Positions 6,318 to 6,504 of a stretch of 6,504 nt of DNA are shown piece by piece. The stretch lies in NCBI GenBank assembly GCA_913031555.1, contig CAJWDO010000098.1, forward strand, positions 1 to 6,504, in the 5' to 3' direction. The notes below the pieces were generated by a model, which worked only from the letters and a program-made list of their open reading frames with translations, was not told where the DNA came from and ran no database searches. How positions within the stretch are numbered: position 1 is the first letter of the stretch; each line of letters opens with the position of its first letter. Made by a program: the position numbers and the translations under genes. The DNA is from an uncultured Alphaproteobacteria bacterium. Its GTDB lineage: Bacteria > Pseudomonadota > Alphaproteobacteria > Puniceispirillales > Puniceispirillaceae.

Positions 6318-6504
6318 ACCGAGACTTTGGTCAGCCTAAATGATGGTGCAGACATGCTGACAATGAGCGTCTACAACACCGATGGTGATCTTGTATTTCG
6401 CCAGAACGTGGGTGATCTGGAGCAGGGTGAGCACAGATTTGCATGGTCGGGCATGGATTCGGATGGCAATCAATTGCCCGTTGATACATATCAAATTACT
6501 GCCA
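6318..6504 (+). CDS. FlgD-like Ig domain, probable flagellar hook-capping protein fragment (both ends missing)
   Basis: About 62 residues are encoded, running off the window edge. They read TETLVSLNDGADMLTMSVYN, then TDGDLVFRQNVGDLEQGEH, RFAWSGMDSDGNQLPVDTYQ and ITA. The pattern of a beta strand, D/N-x-x-G-x-L-V, a spacer, G-x-H-x-F-x-W-x-G-x-D-x-x-G-x-x-L-P-x-x-x-Y is that of the FlgD Ig-like domain, found in the C-terminal half of the hook-capping protein FlgD. FlgD temporarily caps the growing flagellar hook and is exported. Similar domains also occur in other secreted proteins, so FlgD is probable but not certain. The domain's N-terminal partner is absent: upstream residues in the frame come from unrelated GC-rich sequence. 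Its own G+C is about 48% by hand count, well below its left neighbour, and it uses codons such as cta, gta and aca freely. No other flagellar gene is visible. Confidence 0.55.

Overview
The window looks like a moderately high-GC alphaproteobacterium. This is an inference from the gene families, which recall marine or Roseobacter/SAR116-type lineages; no taxonomic marker gene is present. It probably comes from a draft assembly, because the right end does not read as one continuous locus.

Positions 1-4445 (+ strand) hold a nearly complete polar amino-acid ABC import operon of the His/Glu/Gln/Arg/opine family. In order these are an ATP-binding subunit (5' end cut by the window edge), a secreted binding protein resembling HisJ/ArgT, a D-amino-acid-oxidase-type FAD oxidoreductase, and two membrane permeases (HisQ-like, then HisM-like). 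The oxidoreductase is broken by a single in-frame TGA at 1865-1867. Its end overlaps the first permease start (TAATG), and the two permeases overlap by ATGA. The last four reading frames are therefore packed as one transcription unit, and the binding-protein gene is followed by two small hairpins. The likely original logic was uptake of a polar amino acid or amino-acid derivative, followed by its oxidation. The oxidation step now appears damaged.

Positions 4442-5917 hold two small enzymes in divergent orientation: a short-chain dehydrogenase/reductase homologue on the minus strand and a glutathione S-transferase family protein on the plus strand. The reductase stop codon overlaps that of the HisM-like permease inside a shared CTAG. 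The SDR has lost the canonical catalytic Tyr (Phe instead). The 114-base divergent intergenic region contains two related 9-base palindromes that could be operators.

Positions 5918-6504 hold no intact gene. An antisense fragment encodes only the last two membrane helices of an EamA/DMT-type transporter. It gives way around 6205 to a GC-rich stretch I cannot identify. From about 6318 the sequence becomes an AT-richer + strand reading frame with a FlgD-type (flagellar hook-capping) Ig-like domain that runs off the window. This patchwork suggests either a rearrangement or an assembly/amplification chimera. I see no CRISPR array, RNA gene, insertion sequence or clearly novel system.
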